Source of the DNA: Theristus sp. LFF4_11
Lineage: Eukaryota > Nematoda > Chromadorea > Monhysterida > Xyalidae
Reading direction: 5' to 3'
NCBI GenBank assembly: GCA_030248135.1
Contig: JASANC010005093.1
Location: forward strand, 40,418-104,417
Length of the DNA stretch: 64,000 nt
Below the pieces are notes generated by a model. It was not told where the DNA came from and ran no database searches. It saw only the letters and a program-made list of their open reading frames with translations. This document shows positions 32,873 through 47,000 of this stretch, one piece after another (within the stretch, counting starts at the first letter, position 1; each line of letters opens with the position of its first letter). Both the position numbers and the translations under genes were made by a program.

Positions 32873-35191
32873 ATGACATTACAAGGTTGCTGGAAAAGCA
32901 GACAATTTCGAATGTACACGCGAACACTGAAATCATTCGTTCAATTTCGTCTTATTTTGCGCGTCGTGATAACAACTTCAATTTTCATGATAGCATTTCT
33001 GATTCTATCAAGCCTACCGTTTCAAAATAACCGTCGTAAGACCGCGAAGGAGTCGCGTATCTACATGCAAGACGGGTATAGTCGGTTTATTGGAACGTGT
33101 CAGACAGATGTGACATCCAAAGTGTTGATTTGTTTAGTTTTTTTGGAGCATGCCCATGCCCCTCACCGATTTCAAAACCCAAGAGTACGAAGTTTCAGCG
33201 AATTTAAGAAAAATCCAGACGATCAGGATGAACCAAAAACCTGATCAGGCAACGAACGACCAAACAAAAAAAACATTTTGTGCATGTGAAAAAACCGAAG
33301 TGTGCTCTCTGGAAAATCTCCGGTATTGCACATGATGATTTTTGCTCAGTGTGTGTATTCTGATGTAAAGGTCTGACGTCATCGCCGTCTGACAGGTTCC
33401 AATAAACCAACGTTACTATCGAGTGGTGCCAGTTGTATACAATGATGACGATCAAGAAACGTTCGTCTATCATCCACCGGAGCGACTGGACGACAATGAC
33501 ACTTATCCAATGGAATCGACAGATTTGCCTTCGAACTCACGAAAGTCGCGACTTTTACGGTCGGCTAGTGCAATACGAGACTGTATCGTAAATAAAAAAG
33601 TGGAATTTGCCCTTCTAAACGCTCCACTATACACAGTCATCACCGCCTGTGTCCACTACCACAGTAGAATCGTGCCGAAAACCGGTTCCTATGGCAAAAC
33701 GTCGTTCGTCGAGTTTCGGATGGGTCGACTGAACGAGAAGAAGCGGTTTCTGCCGATTTCTGACAGCTTTCGACCGAGCAACTGTACTTGGCTGACGATC
33801 GGCATTGGCGGTGACGCGGCAGTTGAGCGGGCGTTCAAGCAGCTGTACCCGGAATGTGAGCTGTTTGGCATTGAGCCGGCCGCCGATCAAACAGCGACGT
33901 TCGCGAAATATGGAACCGTGATCTCGACGGCTGTTGGTTGGTTTTTAAAGCCTTTCCATGATAATTGATTGGCTTTTGCTGATTGGCTTAAACTACTTTT
34001 TTGTGGTCGACTGAAGAAAAATGTTTACGGTTTAAAAAACTGGGAATAAGTGCGCGCGAGTACGAAGAAGTCATCTCTTCAACCAGAAATGACCCTGTAA
34101 TCACTTAAACGAGCACTTTCTTGAAAAATGTTCATAATCCTACATGGTGGTCAGGTTTTCGTCAGTGTATATTGATTGAGGCAACGCGTGACACATTCAC
34201 ATTGAAACTAAGTCAAGCAAGACATTTCATTTTCAAACAATGTTTTTTTTTAATCTTTTGTCCTTTTTTGAGAAATTCGTTGCTTTTTCGACATTTCAAG
34301 GCACCAGAACGGGCACGCACGTGATGCGTATTCGCACGAACGACGATTACAAAATGCGCAACGTCACCACCGAAACGTTGCCCGACATTCTCGACCGACA
34401 CGTACACGGCCGACGACTGATCCATTTCGCAACGATCGACATTGAGGGATTCGAGTTCGCGCTGCTCAACGAGATGATCGATGGTTGGTTGTTGCGCGCG
34501 GGAAATTTGGATTTTTGTTCTGCGAACAAGTGAAAATGCGCTGATTGATTGACTGCGTCGCTGCCCGACATACTGGAAATAAAGCGACAAACGAAATTGT
34601 CAACCGACAGTTTGTTAAGCAAGTTGTAGATTGAACAAACGCACGGATGGACCGAAAAAATCGACACCAATCAAAAAATTGCTCAGCACCCTGTCGATCA
34701 TTCCGCGATCTTTTCTTTTCATTGCATCAAAAAGTCGTTGTTGTGCTGCACTGAATGAATACAAAACCAAGATCAATCAATGCGTTTTTTTGGTCGACTT
34801 TTGTTTTCATGTGCTTTTTCCTCCAGCACTGCACATAACCAACAACACGCACTGGCTGGCTTTTGAATGCGAAAAACGGCTGCCCGCTGTCGCTTTAATT
34901 TTTTCCTTAAATTTAGAATCCAGTTTTACTTTTTCAGGCTCACTCAACAGCTCTGACGTGGAATTCTGCCAAATTGACGTTGAACTTCATCCGTCGCTTC
35001 TGAGATTCCACGAGAAATTTCTGCCCGACAATGAAGACTTTCCGCATTTTTTGGTCCGTTTCATTCAACGAACCGCCTACCTACCGGTTCAAGCTGAATT
35101 GTTCATTGGTCACACGAAAATTGTATTCATAAATCCGACAAATTCCGAATGTGCTGCGATGTTCGATTTTTATCGGTATCTCGTGAGATAA
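32873..35191 (+). CDS. FkbM-family methyltransferase-like type II membrane protein
   Basis: A complete gene in four exons: 32873-33121, 33396-33936, 34301-34483 and 34938-35191. All phases agree, giving 408 residues. An N-terminal basic stretch is followed by one hydrophobic segment (about residues 27-47, LILRVVITTSIFMIAFLILS), suggesting a signal anchor with a lumenal catalytic domain. The S-adenosylmethionine-binding region is TWLTIGIGGDAAVERAFKQL with the acidic residue in LFGIEPAADQTA. The family signature appears in FATIDIEGFEFALLNEMIDG, split across exons 3 and 4. The C-terminal exon (FCQIDVELHPSLLRFHEKFL) is typical of the large nematode set of Methyltransf_21/FkbM proteins. The substrate is unknown. 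AATAAA at 35308-35313 lies 117 bp after the stop. Confidence 0.82.
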
Positions 35192-35352
35192 CTAAGACTA
35201 AAAATAATGAAAACACTACAAAAATTCTACGATAATCTCCGTATTTTTCTGGAACACATAAAAATGACTCGACCGATGTAGACAGACGGGGTGCAAAATT
35301 TTCATCGAATAAAAACTAGTTCAGCATCCTGATTGGCTGAATCAACAACCGT

Positions 35353-37868
35353 TCAACGCAGCGTCCTATATGTCAGAGTCAATCCAAAAATCATCACCAA
35401 AACTAAGACAACCTGGAGCCAGCGCACACACGCACTTGGTACGGACGACCCGCTCCGCACCGGCTGTTGCTGGCGACACTTCTGACGGGTCCATTCACGG
35501 CGCACGTACGCCGTCGGATTTGTCGGTGGTCTGAACGACAGGCCGTCCACTGCGCCCAGGAGGTCCACGCTGGATTCCGGTCGTCTGGAACGAAAATGTG
35601 TGCAGCGAATTAACGGATTGATTGATTGGTTGAATGAATGCCTTGGAACCATTAGCAAATTATTGTGCTTGGCGTGTTTGAAAGCGGAACTCACGTGTCT
35701 GACCGCAAATGTGTTCAAGAACCTACGAAATTCGAGCCAAGTGCAACGTTTGGTCTGGCGCTCAGATGGTCGACAAATTTTATTCTCAGTCGAACACACT
35801 TCAGACTAAAAAGAAATGATTATAAAAAACGAATTCACCACTCACGATTTAGCACTGCAACAATTTTTGTTGTTCGTTGTCGTGGCGCTGTTCGGACGGG
35901 CACCACGACAGCCGGCGGCGGCGGCGGCAACTGTGGCGGCAGTGGTGGACCGAAAAACGGCAAATTCTCGACGGTATGACTGGTCGGCGAGTTCGCGACA
36001 AAGAACTTCGTGCTGTGCGACGTCGACAGCGCCGTTGCGGTGTCCAAGTGAACGAGAGCGTCGTTGTTCTTATTCAATGCGGTGCCGTTCGCGCGATAGC
36101 CGCTGTGGACTTGATCGAAGCGTGAATTACTCGGCGCTCCAGTTCTCGAGTGCCGTCGTTCGTTCTGATTATGATGATCACCATCTTTGTCAGCCAACAA
36201 CACGGTTCGTTTCAATTCTCGACCGTCGATTGGCAACTGTCGGTAGACGCCGTTCACCGACTGAATGTTGTATTGCCGCGGGAACGCGTCGAACACGCGC
36301 AGCAGGTCGGGATTGTTCGGGACGGTCTCGAAGCGCCGCCGGTTTGCTTTCGCCGTATTAGTGCGCTTCGAGTGGACTGCTGGTTGGCTCGGTGGAAATG
36401 GCGTGATTGGAGGAACGGCACGTTGATTGTTTTTGGGCGGATTTGAATTGGCATTGTTGTCATTGTCATTCGCGACTGGAAAGATGATCAGCTTCGGTTC
36501 GCTGTGAAAATGTTCCGGTTGCTGTGATGTTTTTTGTCGCTGATGATGATGATGATGATGATGACGCGGCGGCGGCGACGCCGCTGGTTGCGCCGCTTTA
36601 TGGGTGGTGTTCAGCGTCAATGAATTCTTGATTCTATTCACGACAATGTCGACCAGTTGGTCTAAAGAGACGTTTTTCTCGTCAATCACCACCGAGCGAA
36701 CAATGTCGGATACGAAAGTCTCAGACACCGCTTGCGAATTATTCGGTCGCTCTTCTCGATTGAACGGCCACGCCGGTGTGGGATGGGGGGCGCCTTGAAA
36801 ATTCAAGTCGATTTCCGCTGCTCCGGTCGTGCTGGGCTCGATAGTGCTGGTGGTGCTCCTTGTTTCCGGGAAGAACGCGGCGTCTAATGGTTTTGGAGAC
36901 AGGGTGATGTCTAGAATCGCTTGTTTTATTGTCGCAGGCGGTTGGTGTTCGAGATCAGTGATGAGCGGTGCACGAGTGGTTGCGGGCGCAAAAAAGAGAC
37001 TCGGGTTCGTGGCACTGTCCGCCGTTGTTGCGCCGGTTTGCGGTGTTGGCGTTGAGAAGATTTGCCATTCGCCAAACGCGCCGACAGTTGGCGGTTTTTG
37101 CGTCGCTCCGTCGTTGTCTACGACGGCGTCAACTTGTTCCATTGAGCTCGTTGTCGCTGAAATTGCTGATGATTTCGTGCTGCTGATTGAGTCTGCTGAG
37201 GTGACGATCACGCCAGGCAATGGGGTCGTGATTTGCGGCGCCGCCAGTTCAAACACGACTTCCACACTGTCGACTGCCGATCCGGCAACGAACGCCTTTT
37301 TGTGTTTGTCAAAACGAATGGGCGAGAACGTCGCGGCGTGCGGGAATTTACTGATGTCGTTTGACGTCGGCAACAGAACGGCCGCTCGTTCGTCATCTTT
37401 GTCGGTATCCGCAAACGATCCGGCATCGTCGTCGTCGTCGTGCTGCTTTGCGTCAGTAGCCAGTTGACCCTCGTAACGTCGTCGACCACGCGGACGAGCA
37501 TTCCAACGAGGTGTGGCGACCGCTGAATTTTCAATATTTATCCAAACAATTCTTTCAAGTAAAGCAGCAAAAATTGTCATTTTTAAATTGAAATTGAAAT
37601 TGCATTGAAATACCAAAATCCATCCCTAAACCAATTGATATTACCAGATCGGGTTTAACTAAACGGTTCCCGCCCACCCTCTAAATGGTTCCCAATCAGC
37701 CAGAGTTTAGTAGTTTCTGGAAATTTTATGGGGTAAACTGGGGCGGGGATCAAAACATAAATAATTACTTTCAATGATATCGGCTCCTGGAAGCGAATAC
37801 TCTGCAGCAGTCAGCACGACAATATTGGAAGAAATTGCGAAGCAAACAAAACACCACCGAAGCCACAT
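35353..37868 (-). CDS. Secretory low-complexity protein with C-terminal membrane segment
   Basis: Three minus-strand exons. Exon 1 (37868-37769) gives a signal peptide, MWLRWCFVCFAISSNIVVLT. Exon 2 (37522 to about 35846) is 559 codons of Ser/Thr/Pro/Ala-rich sequence with acidic DDDDD, a run of seven histidines, and poly-Pro near its end. Exon 3 (35584-35353) ends in a hydrophobic segment, WLQVVLVLVMIFGLTLTYRT, with no cytoplasmic domain to speak of. The overall look is a mucin-like or cuticle-associated stalk protein anchored by its C-terminus. One problem: the best donor (GTGAGT at 35845) leaves phase 1, whereas exon 3 in the membrane-segment frame needs phase 2, which a weaker donor at 35841 supplies. 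No domain is recognised. Confidence 0.6.
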
Positions 37869-38935
37869 TGTTAGATGTTCGCCAATGTGGTCGGCTGGAC
37901 GATGCGAAATATGATGCGATGCAACCTGTTATAAAAAGCAGGCTAAAAAACTCGATCTAAATGAAGAAAGGTATCTTAAACAAAAAATCATTCCAACTAA
38001 CCTCAAACTTGCATTTTTCGCTTTTCAATTTCAATCAAGAGTAAGACTCATTTTGTCATTTTTTGAAGTTTGCAAAGAATGTGGCGTTTTGCCACACACG
38101 TGAATGTGAGTGAACTCCAACAAAAGAACATCGCTGAAACCAGTCAAAATTAATTGTGCTACACAACATTCATGTAGAGTGACATGAAGGTCACACTGAA
38201 GTTTAAATTTTTGCGCAATTTTCATTGCGAGATATAACGTGAGAAAAAAAAGAAAAATGAAAAAAAATGAAAACCAAAAAACTCATCAGACACGTGCCGA
38301 ATCAAGAAAGCAAAGTAATACTACTCTCATAATACTTTTATTTTGTCTCATGTTCCTTCAATATACTTATTTTATTTATTCGCGGAAACAAATAGACGGC
38401 ATTAAAAAACATAACAAACAATAAAAATATTGGAATGCAAGTAAACGCTCAGTTTTGAAGTCTGCGAACTGAGTAAACACTTGATTGATTTCAACTTGTT
38501 CAAAATAGGATAACCATCTGAGAATATTTTCATGGTTATTGAAATATCAACAACAGAAAAGGAAAACTGAAAGGAAATTAAAAAAAGTAGTATACGCAGA
38601 AGTAGAACAACAAAAACTGGGTTTACAACTTTCGGCCTTGAAAATTCAGCAAAAAATGAGGTGGCTCCCGTAACATAAATTCAGAAACGTAATCACGAAA
38701 TTCAGAAAATTAATCACGCTGAATTTTTATCACATGAATCTGCAAATACCATTATTTTCAACTCGGTGGAAACGATTTCAGTAAGCGAGGAAGATAAAGC
38801 TATTGAAATATGAAGTTCGGAAAAAACACACAACTCTTGTAGAAACATGAAGACGATTGACAAGCAGCGAAAACGACAGCAACGACACTGACAAGCAGAC
38901 GATCAACAAAAACTAAATAAATAAAATAATTCAGT
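37869..38935. other. Intergenic, AT-rich
   Basis: Region between the start of the low-complexity protein gene and the 3' end of DEG/ENaC gene A. No coding sequence, tRNA or obvious repeat was seen. Confidence 0.55.
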
Positions 38936-41902
38936 TCACAAATCAGCAACCGGCGAACGCGCTATCGGCTCCGCTGAACGTTGATTCATCGCGTCCAATG
39001 TCACAACGGCATAAGCGTTTTCTTCTTTGAACAAGTTCTCTGCCTCCTCCGCATTATTCAGTGTCGTCGCAGTTGTAGTGAATCTTGTATTATAGTCTAG
39101 TGACAGTTCTCTATTCTTAAATTCGACATTTTCCTTCTTTGGCCGTTTCGGAACGTTCCGTCTACGTGCGCAACAAAACGAACAACAAAAGTAGACCAAG
39201 TGAATCCAGGTGATAATCGATGCTCCCGTCCAGAGTCCCATGGCGCCGCCGATGCTACTGATGAACGTGCTGATTGTCAGCGCCGGTTTCTGCGTAATCT
39301 GCGTGTACTTGATGTCGCCGAAATAGACATCAGCCATGACGAACGAGCGAAACGGATCGCCTGAACAAACAAAAAATCGGATTTTTTGAAATATTATCTG
39401 TCTTTTTAAACGTGACCCAATGTGCATTTGCACCCACAGATAGAAAAAAAATTTCAAGGCTGCGCGGCAATTTGAAATCAGCAAAACTCAACGCATATCC
39501 TGACAACATATTTGTCCAAGAAATTAAGAAAAAACTAATGAGACTTTTCGCTCACGAAATAAATGTGTGCAGGAGAAAAAACTCTCAGCTCCTTTTATGC
39601 TCACAATGCGAGGCACAGTAAGTTTGGAACTTTAGCGCGAACGACAGATGGGCCATATTATGCCTGCATCCGCTGTCCGCTTCGCTCGCCAATGGGCATG
39701 ATTTATTTTATTTCATATTCGAATTACGTTCGAGCGCGAAACAGCTGTTTAGCTGTGCGGCTTTTCCACACATCATTCAACATTATTCCACCTCCTTCGC
39801 ACGAAAAGATAATAGTGTATTGTGAATTCCGAAATGTCATAACCTGAACCAGCGCTTACCTTCAGGTGTCCGCCAATACTTCAGTAGTTCATCAACGCAG
39901 CACGGATGGAAAACTTTACTGACGGTCAGCGAATGCGAATACGACCAATAATGACATTCCTCCGTGCAACGCTGTTTGCGACAGTTTACGAGTAACTGAC
40001 TGAAATTGTTGGCCAGCTTCGCGTAGCACTCCGTTGCTTCACTCGGCGAACAGACGCGGTCTTGCGGGAGACGGGCGTAATCGTGAATGCCTGATGAAGC
40101 AATGCTGCGTTCCATGACGTCAAGATTACTGCTAAATGTTTCCAGGCAATCGATTCTAATCGCGAGCAAAATCGTGATGATCCATACAAAAGTACAAAAG
40201 ACACCTTACCAGTGCAATTGCACAAGTTCAACATGTTATCAATAAGACATTCGACTTGACACGCGCGATAGTTATAGTCATCAAAATATTTCAACTTTGG
40301 ATGAGTGCACTGAGTTCGTCCCAGTTCGTCGACGGTTTGCCGTATGTTTAAAGTTGCCTAAAATGTTAAAGTGGCCAACGATTAAATCTTGCTTGCTGTG
40401 ATTTTTTACAATTATCTACATATTTTCTGCTTGCATTCAACAAGAATCTCATATCAATAATGCAGTCACTGACCTGAAGTGTGATGTGCGAGTGATGGCC
40501 AATCGGTAGAGAAATTGGTTTATTTTCCAGCATCGAATCAACGGCGCTCATGTACAATTGAACCGCATGTTCATTGTACGAGTTGAAAGCGGTTTTGTAA
40601 ATGTGATCTTCCGGAAACCAGAATGTGAAACCGAGCCCACCAACCGGACCTAAGCGAAGAGAAATCCGTTGCCACATTTAAAGTTTTTGGCTAAACAAAT
40701 AAAAACCAAAAATTAACTGCCACATTCGTTCTAGCTCGTTCAGCTTCAGCGTACCCGGTAATTCCTGTCTGATTCCATTGTTCTTCCACGCGAATTCAAA
40801 ACACGCTCCCGAGTGTGCAAGATGACGCTTCAGCGTAAAGATCGGGTTTTGATCGCAGCAGTCAAACATTACGCCATTTTCAAACCAGCAGGTCAAGAAC
40901 ATACTTCGACAGTCGAACGCGGTGTCCTTTAAAATTCTTGTTTTTTTTGCCAGACATCAACTTGTCTCTTTTGTCAATACTGCCATGCGCAAATACCAAA
41001 TCTTCGACTTGCCTGTATAAAGTCAAACGTGTTCGTGTAGTTGCTTCCATCCCATAATTCATCTTCCAATTCATCTATCGACTTGTTCGAGCTTCGGTTG
41101 AAATAGCCAAGGTCAACGAGCGCAGTGCTGTACGCTGACATGAAACTCGTCAACGCAACATTCGCAACAATCGGACGTAATTTCGGAAACTTTGACTCTA
41201 CTCTTGTTCGATTGAGCTTCGTCATTGTGCACAACGAGATCTGAGGAAACTGCATGCCATCCTGAAAGTGCGAAGTTTTTAAAAGTTGTGTCATTGAAAG
41301 TCTGTTCTGTTCAACGCTAATTTAACTAAATGAAAGTACTCCAAAAAAACCAACCTCCGGATAGTTCACATCGATGCTAGTCACTGTTGGATTGGTCATG
41401 AAGTATCCGACAAGCGTGCGTAATTGAATGAAGACAACACAGAACACGATGATCATGGTCGCCGACCAAAAGACACGCGTAAAACATGACGGGCTTTCGA
41501 ACGCCTTAAAAATAACAAAATTACATATTCCACAACGTCAGGTAATTGCAGTAAAATTCATGAAGAGCTAAAATTTTGAAAAAAAATTAGCGCGGTGTAC
41601 TCTTCTGCCTATAGAACTGATTGCCCCAAGTATATTGAGCGGAAACTGACTTGAGCTATTCCATGAAAGGTTGTTGATGTCAAATACGAATGCAGTGGTC
41701 CCCGATAACTATTCGTCGACTCTTTGTCTTTGTCTTTTTGCATCGGCGTGCAAGCACCATTGTTATTATCCATAAATTCGTCGGCTGCTCGAAATTCTTT
41801 GTCGTTCCGTTTTTTGGTGTTCGTCTTCTGAGCCATGTTTGAACTGTTGATACTACTGTTTGATTGTTGTTGAATGTTGTAACCCTTGGAGCGATGTTTC
41901 AT
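38936..41902 (-). CDS. DEG/ENaC family sodium channel subunit A
   Basis: A complete gene of eight exons: 41902-41651, 41504-41355, 41261-41013, 40926-40755, 40649-40474, 40357-40210, 40090-39860 and 39360-38936. All phases agree, giving 600 residues. DEG/ENaC subunits are trimeric amiloride-type cation channels with two membrane segments and a Cys-rich extracellular domain. The N-terminal gating motif is TTFHG (about residues 76-80). TM1 is in exon 2 (FWSATMIIVFCVVFIQLRTL). The extracellular domain includes FDCC, HSGACFEF, CLIDNMLNLCNCTG and CTEECHYWSYSHSLT. The pre-TM2/TM2 block is GGAMGLWTGASIITWIHLVY with selectivity filter Gly-Ala-Ser near 505-507. Intron 3 has a GC donor (CAG|GCAAGT). 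Two paralogues lie downstream in window coordinates. Confidence 0.93.
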
Positions 41903-44082
41903 GTTGGCGTTTCAGCTGAAATATTTTTTCAATTAAAAACTTAAAACATCTACATGAAAAAAGCCTCACCCCAGGTTTGCAATTGCAAAAAACAGTTTTT
42001 AATTTGCTGTGGAATTATTTAAAAAACAGACAAAATAGCAAACAAAACTAGAAGAATCCACTTCTGCATGTTAGAATAGAACAAAAAACCAAAAAATCTC
42101 CAATGCTGGTAACATGTGCTTTGCAAATCTCCACAGGCTCGCATTTTTTCGTACGATACCTTTTCCCAAAAATGAGTTCAAATTATATTTGTTTTAACTG
42201 AAAAATTGGGTGGAAATTTTGAAAAAGATAAACTTTAGACAAACCGTAATTTTTGAGATTATCCATTTCAACACCAACCACTACAGGTTTATTGGATTTC
42301 CTCGAGGGTTTGAGTTTCTTTTTTTATTTCAGTTATTTGACATGACCGAATCTATTTCTATTTTTAAAGCAAAGATGAACACCCGCGAAGACTGATAATC
42401 CGACTGATAACATTGTTTGGGCATAACCAAACAGCGCATTTGTTTGAGTCACATGGACAATAAAAATGTAAAAATAAGAGCGTTTCTGTAATTTTCTCGT
42501 TGTTTTTACAAAGGTTAACAAGACCCTCTGCTCAGATGAGCAGAAAATACGGAACCCCAAGTGGGCTGCGGCTTAAAATTTAATTATGAAAACAAGTAAT
42601 TTCTGGCTAAAACACAATTTGAACTTTTTAACACCGCAAATACTCGTAAAACTAAAAGAGGTTATTGAAACTAAATAAGTCACCAAAGCAGCACAAACCT
42701 GTTCAGCTTTGGCCAAAGAATTGCTTCAGTTTTAGTAGTTCTAGTTTTGAATTGTCTTAAATTTTTTTTGGCAAGGAAGAAAAAACTAAACGCACACTTT
42801 ACGAAAAAGAAATGCACGGAACCGGAAAACTAAACATACTGGGTATCCATCTGGTTTGTTTTACAGCACAGGGAACATGAGCAAACTGTGATCGTTTTGA
42901 CAGCCGCTCGTTTCAGGAGAACGCAAGTGTGTTACTTTTTCACATGAGTTATTTCGTCTTTGTTCCAACTTGCTAACAAGCCTCTACCTTACCGAAGGAT
43001 TCGTGTTTTGTTCTGTTTACTGATGAAAGTCATCTATCACTCTAATGAGAAGTCAACTGGCCACAGTTTGTCTTTTCTCAGCCGTAGATAAGGTACAGTC
43101 AAACTTAATAACATATATCCAGCTAGCTGATTGGTTGATGCATGCATTTTGTATGGATTGCTGTAGAGGCTGAGTTTGGTTTACACAGAATGCATGCATT
43201 ACGTGATTGATTACCAACCAATCAGTTAGTTGGATATGTTATAGAGTTAGACTGCAAATGCAAAACAAAAAATTAAAATGCCAATTTACGCTCTCTGAAT
43301 GTTGAACGATTTTAAATTTTTTTTTAAATTACAAAATGGAAAAAAACTGGATTGCTGCAACTCATTGTCGTTGCATAAGATAGGTAATACATGCATAATA
43401 TGTACAACTTTCCAGTCGGTTGAAAAATTCAAAATGGAAGGTTTTCCAGACTGCAACGTAAAGGTACACAATATGTTTCCTTTCGACAAATACATTTTCG
43501 TGGGATGTGCTTCTTCAAAAACCATCGATCCCAAAAGACCGAAAATTTTGGAACGGACTTTGGTTTTGGAACTTTTGTGGCACATACAAAAATAATAAAC
43601 ATCTTTTAGTTTGTGGAACTGTAGAACAAAATTTACGACTTGTACGACTAGGGTCGACAAAACTGAAAATGAATGGGGGGTAAGGAACAGTTGGCACGTG
43701 TTCGTTGGGAGGACATATGGAATGTGTGCTGGTTTGAGATGACTTCTTTTTTCTCAGTTAAAACTTCCCATATCTCTATTTGCATTTCACACATGGGACC
43801 AACCCGGACTGCTCTTGTCAAATTGAAAAATTCGCTGCCAGAACAAACCATCGCATTGAAAATCCTGATAAACGCTTTGCATTCTGCAGAATAACCGTGA
43901 GATTACTTAAAATAAAAAGCTGACTATGAGGAAACACAATGTTTTTGTGAGAATTTATAATTTATATTTCTAGACACGACTCCACATGACAAGTAACAAA
44001 ATAAGATATATGTCAAATATTCTGTGGTCTGTTGATGTTAATGCAATGATTTGTACCGCAACTAACAAAATAACTAACAAAA
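41903..44082. other. Intergenic region between DEG/ENaC genes A and B
   Basis: AT-rich; no supported gene. It contains the mariner-type MITE at 43096-43254. The 98-124-codon ORFs at 43.3-43.6 kb have no recognisable features and overlap on both strands. Confidence 0.55.
43096..43254. mobile_element. Tc1/mariner-type MITE, copy 3
   Basis: Termini CAGTCAAACTTAATAACATA and TATGTTATAGAGTTAGACTG with inverted CAGCTAGCTGATTGGTTGAT-like subtermini. It is more diverged than copies 1 and 2. The left side has flanking TA; the right side reads CA. Confidence 0.8.
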
Positions 44083-47000
44083 TCACGCATCCTTCCCCTT
44101 ATCCATCAGCAACTCATCAACAACATCTTCCTCAGACGCCAGCCTGCAGGCCATCTCATAGTTGTCTGTCACAGCTTTTTTCGAATGTTTCAATGTAGCA
44201 CGTGGACTGTTCGCTGTTTTCTCAGCGCCTTTCCAAAGTTCCTTCCGTTCACCCAGTTCCAGATCATTGTTATTGATGATTTGACTGTTGTTTTCCGAAT
44301 TGTACTTTGATCGATGACTGTTCGATCCGTCGCGCTGCGACAGCCTCGCTAAGCTGCCGAAACTGACCGCTTTACGAGAGAACTCGGTGCCAACATTTTT
44401 CATCTGACGTTTAATGTCTGCCCGTCGACTGTACAAACAACTGACACAACAGAAATAGACCAGATGCACCCAGGTGATAATTGAGGCGCCCGTCCAAAGG
44501 CCCATCGCGCCGCCGAGCGACGAAATAAACCGTGACACGGTGAGTGCTGACTTTTGTGACACTTTCGTGTAGATGATGTCGCTGAAGTAGACATCCGCAA
44601 TGACCAGATGCTTCAGGGGATCACCTGAAAGGTCATAAAAGTCACTAAGTGCCTCGTATAAACGATTCCTCTACCTGTGCTTACACGAGTTCATGTTCGC
44701 CTTCACGTGATATGTGACGCACGTGACGTGACGTGACGTGACATGACGTGACGTGACGTGACGTGACGTACCTTGATTTGATGCATGAGACCGCGACTAA
44801 TGAAATAACTCACTGACCAACAGGCAGCCGCCAATACTTCAATAGTTCCTCGGTGCAGCACGGATTCAGAACGGGACTGGCACTCAACGAAGCCGAGTAC
44901 GTCCAATAAGTACATGCTTCGACGCACTGTGTTGTACGACAGTCGTGCAGAAATCTTGAAAAGTTGTGCGCCGTTCGACGAAAACACGTGAGAGCCTCGA
45001 CGGGCGCGCACACTTCGTAGTCACCAAAACGGAGTTTCGTTGAGTCGTGCGCGCCTGTATAATGCGAAAAGGTCACTGAAAAAGTCTAAGGTATAAAAAC
45101 ATTCCTTTTGCTGATAAATGTAAACATAATAGATGGTCTTAGTCTACGAGTTTGCACGTTTCGGAAAAAGTCCAAATCATAAAAAATAGCAGAACTTTGT
45201 TTAGCTGTATTTTTTTAAAGCAACAACTAGCTTTAATATTCTATTCTATGCATACAGACTTTAACTAACCAGTACAATTGCAGTACTTCAGCTCCGTGTC
45301 AAAGAGGCATTCCACTTGGCAACCTTGATAGCTGTATTTTGGAAAGTACTTCAACGCAGGGACGGTACATTTCTGTCTCCCAAGCTCATCGGCTGTTTGT
45401 CGTTCAATTTTCTTTGCCTAGAACGGACGCGTTCTTTTCGTGGGTTTAGTTAGTAAGCTAATCAGACAACTTCAAATCAGTAAACAAGAAGAAGTCACTC
45501 CACAAACCGTGAGCCCAATCTTTGAATGATAACCGACGGGAATTGCCATTGGATTGTTTTCCAGTACGGCGTCTTCCGGACTCATGAACACATGCAATGC
45601 AAACTCATTGTAAGCATTGAATGCTGTCGAATAGACATGACTCAACGGGTACCAGAATGCAAAGCCAAAACCTCCGACAGGGCCTGTAGGAAACATTTGT
45701 TTAAAAACTATTGAGAATGGTTCCTTCTTCACTTGATCAACATTGGGACAACTGTAAATTTTTTTCTATGAGGTCTTTTGCTGCTCAAGTTTCTGAGTCT
45801 AATATTTATGTATTGAGCCAAATATTTCAAATAATTACAAACCTAGGAGATTGTTTAAAAAACTAAAAAACAACGAACCTGGTGTTCGTTGCCTGATGCT
45901 TTCATTGGTTGTCAACTCAAAACAGGCGCCAGAGTGAGTCAGATGGCGACGGAACGAAATTTTAGATCCGACATCGCAGCAGTCAAAAAGATGCCCGTTT
46001 TCGTACCAGCATGTTATGAATTGATCGTTGCAGGTTACTGCCGTGTCCTACGATTGAAACGCAAAGAAACCCTCTCTCCCTGCAGATTATTAAAAACATA
46101 GAGTACCAAAAAGACGCTATTATTGTTAGAGAATACTATTTTGTCGCCGTTAAGTGTGCCGGTCTTGTAAATAAGTTAGGCTGTTTATTGTACTCAAAAA
46201 GTACTTTCCCTCAAGTCTCCTTTTTCATACCTGCACGAATTTATTCACATCGGACGATCCAATTGCAGCGAACAACTCTGTTTCAAGTTCGTCCAACGTC
46301 TGATTTGTTGTGTGTCTGGGGAACAAAAAAACACTTGTTTGACGAAAAGGCACTTTGCGTTTCCAGCGTTTCAAAAGAAAAACTCACGTGAAATACGAAA
46401 CATCAGTGAGCGCCGTGTTGTAGGGTGACCAAAAGGTCGCCATTGCAAGTTCGGCCAGCGACGACGTCACACGGGGATAACGTTCAATGACTTTCGTTTT
46501 GTTCAGTTTCACCAGTGTGCAGATGGTGATGGGAGGAATTGTGAGACCGTCCTGCAAGCTCGGAAGAAATCCCGTGCGAAAACTTTATTGACGTTAAAAA
46601 ACAAACAAAACAAGTGCGTTTCGCAAACAAAAAAATTCGCTATTGTTTGTGTCACGCAACTCATTCGTTGGGAAACCGATCGTCACAGACTAATCAGCTA
46701 AACTGTTTTTTGATCCGCCTGATCTAAACACAAACTATCGAACTGTAGAGCGTGTTCAGCTTGAATAGAACATCAAAAACCCCGTATCAAAATTACATGT
46801 ACCTGCGGTTGTACAAAATCAACGCTGGTGACAGTGGGGTCGTCTAAGAAATATCGAATTAGTGTCTGCAGCTGTACGGTCACCACACCGAACACCAACA
46901 GGATTGTGAGAATCCAGAAACCTCGTGTTATTGTCGATTCGTTATTGAACACCTGATAAAAAGGAATGAATGTCCCGTTCCACCCTCGCTCTGGTCCGTT

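Noticed and set aside
43286..43660. A 124-codon ORF between the DEG/ENaC genes
   Set aside because: Overlapping ORFs exist on both strands, composition is AT-driven, and there is no domain, splice context or signal peptide.
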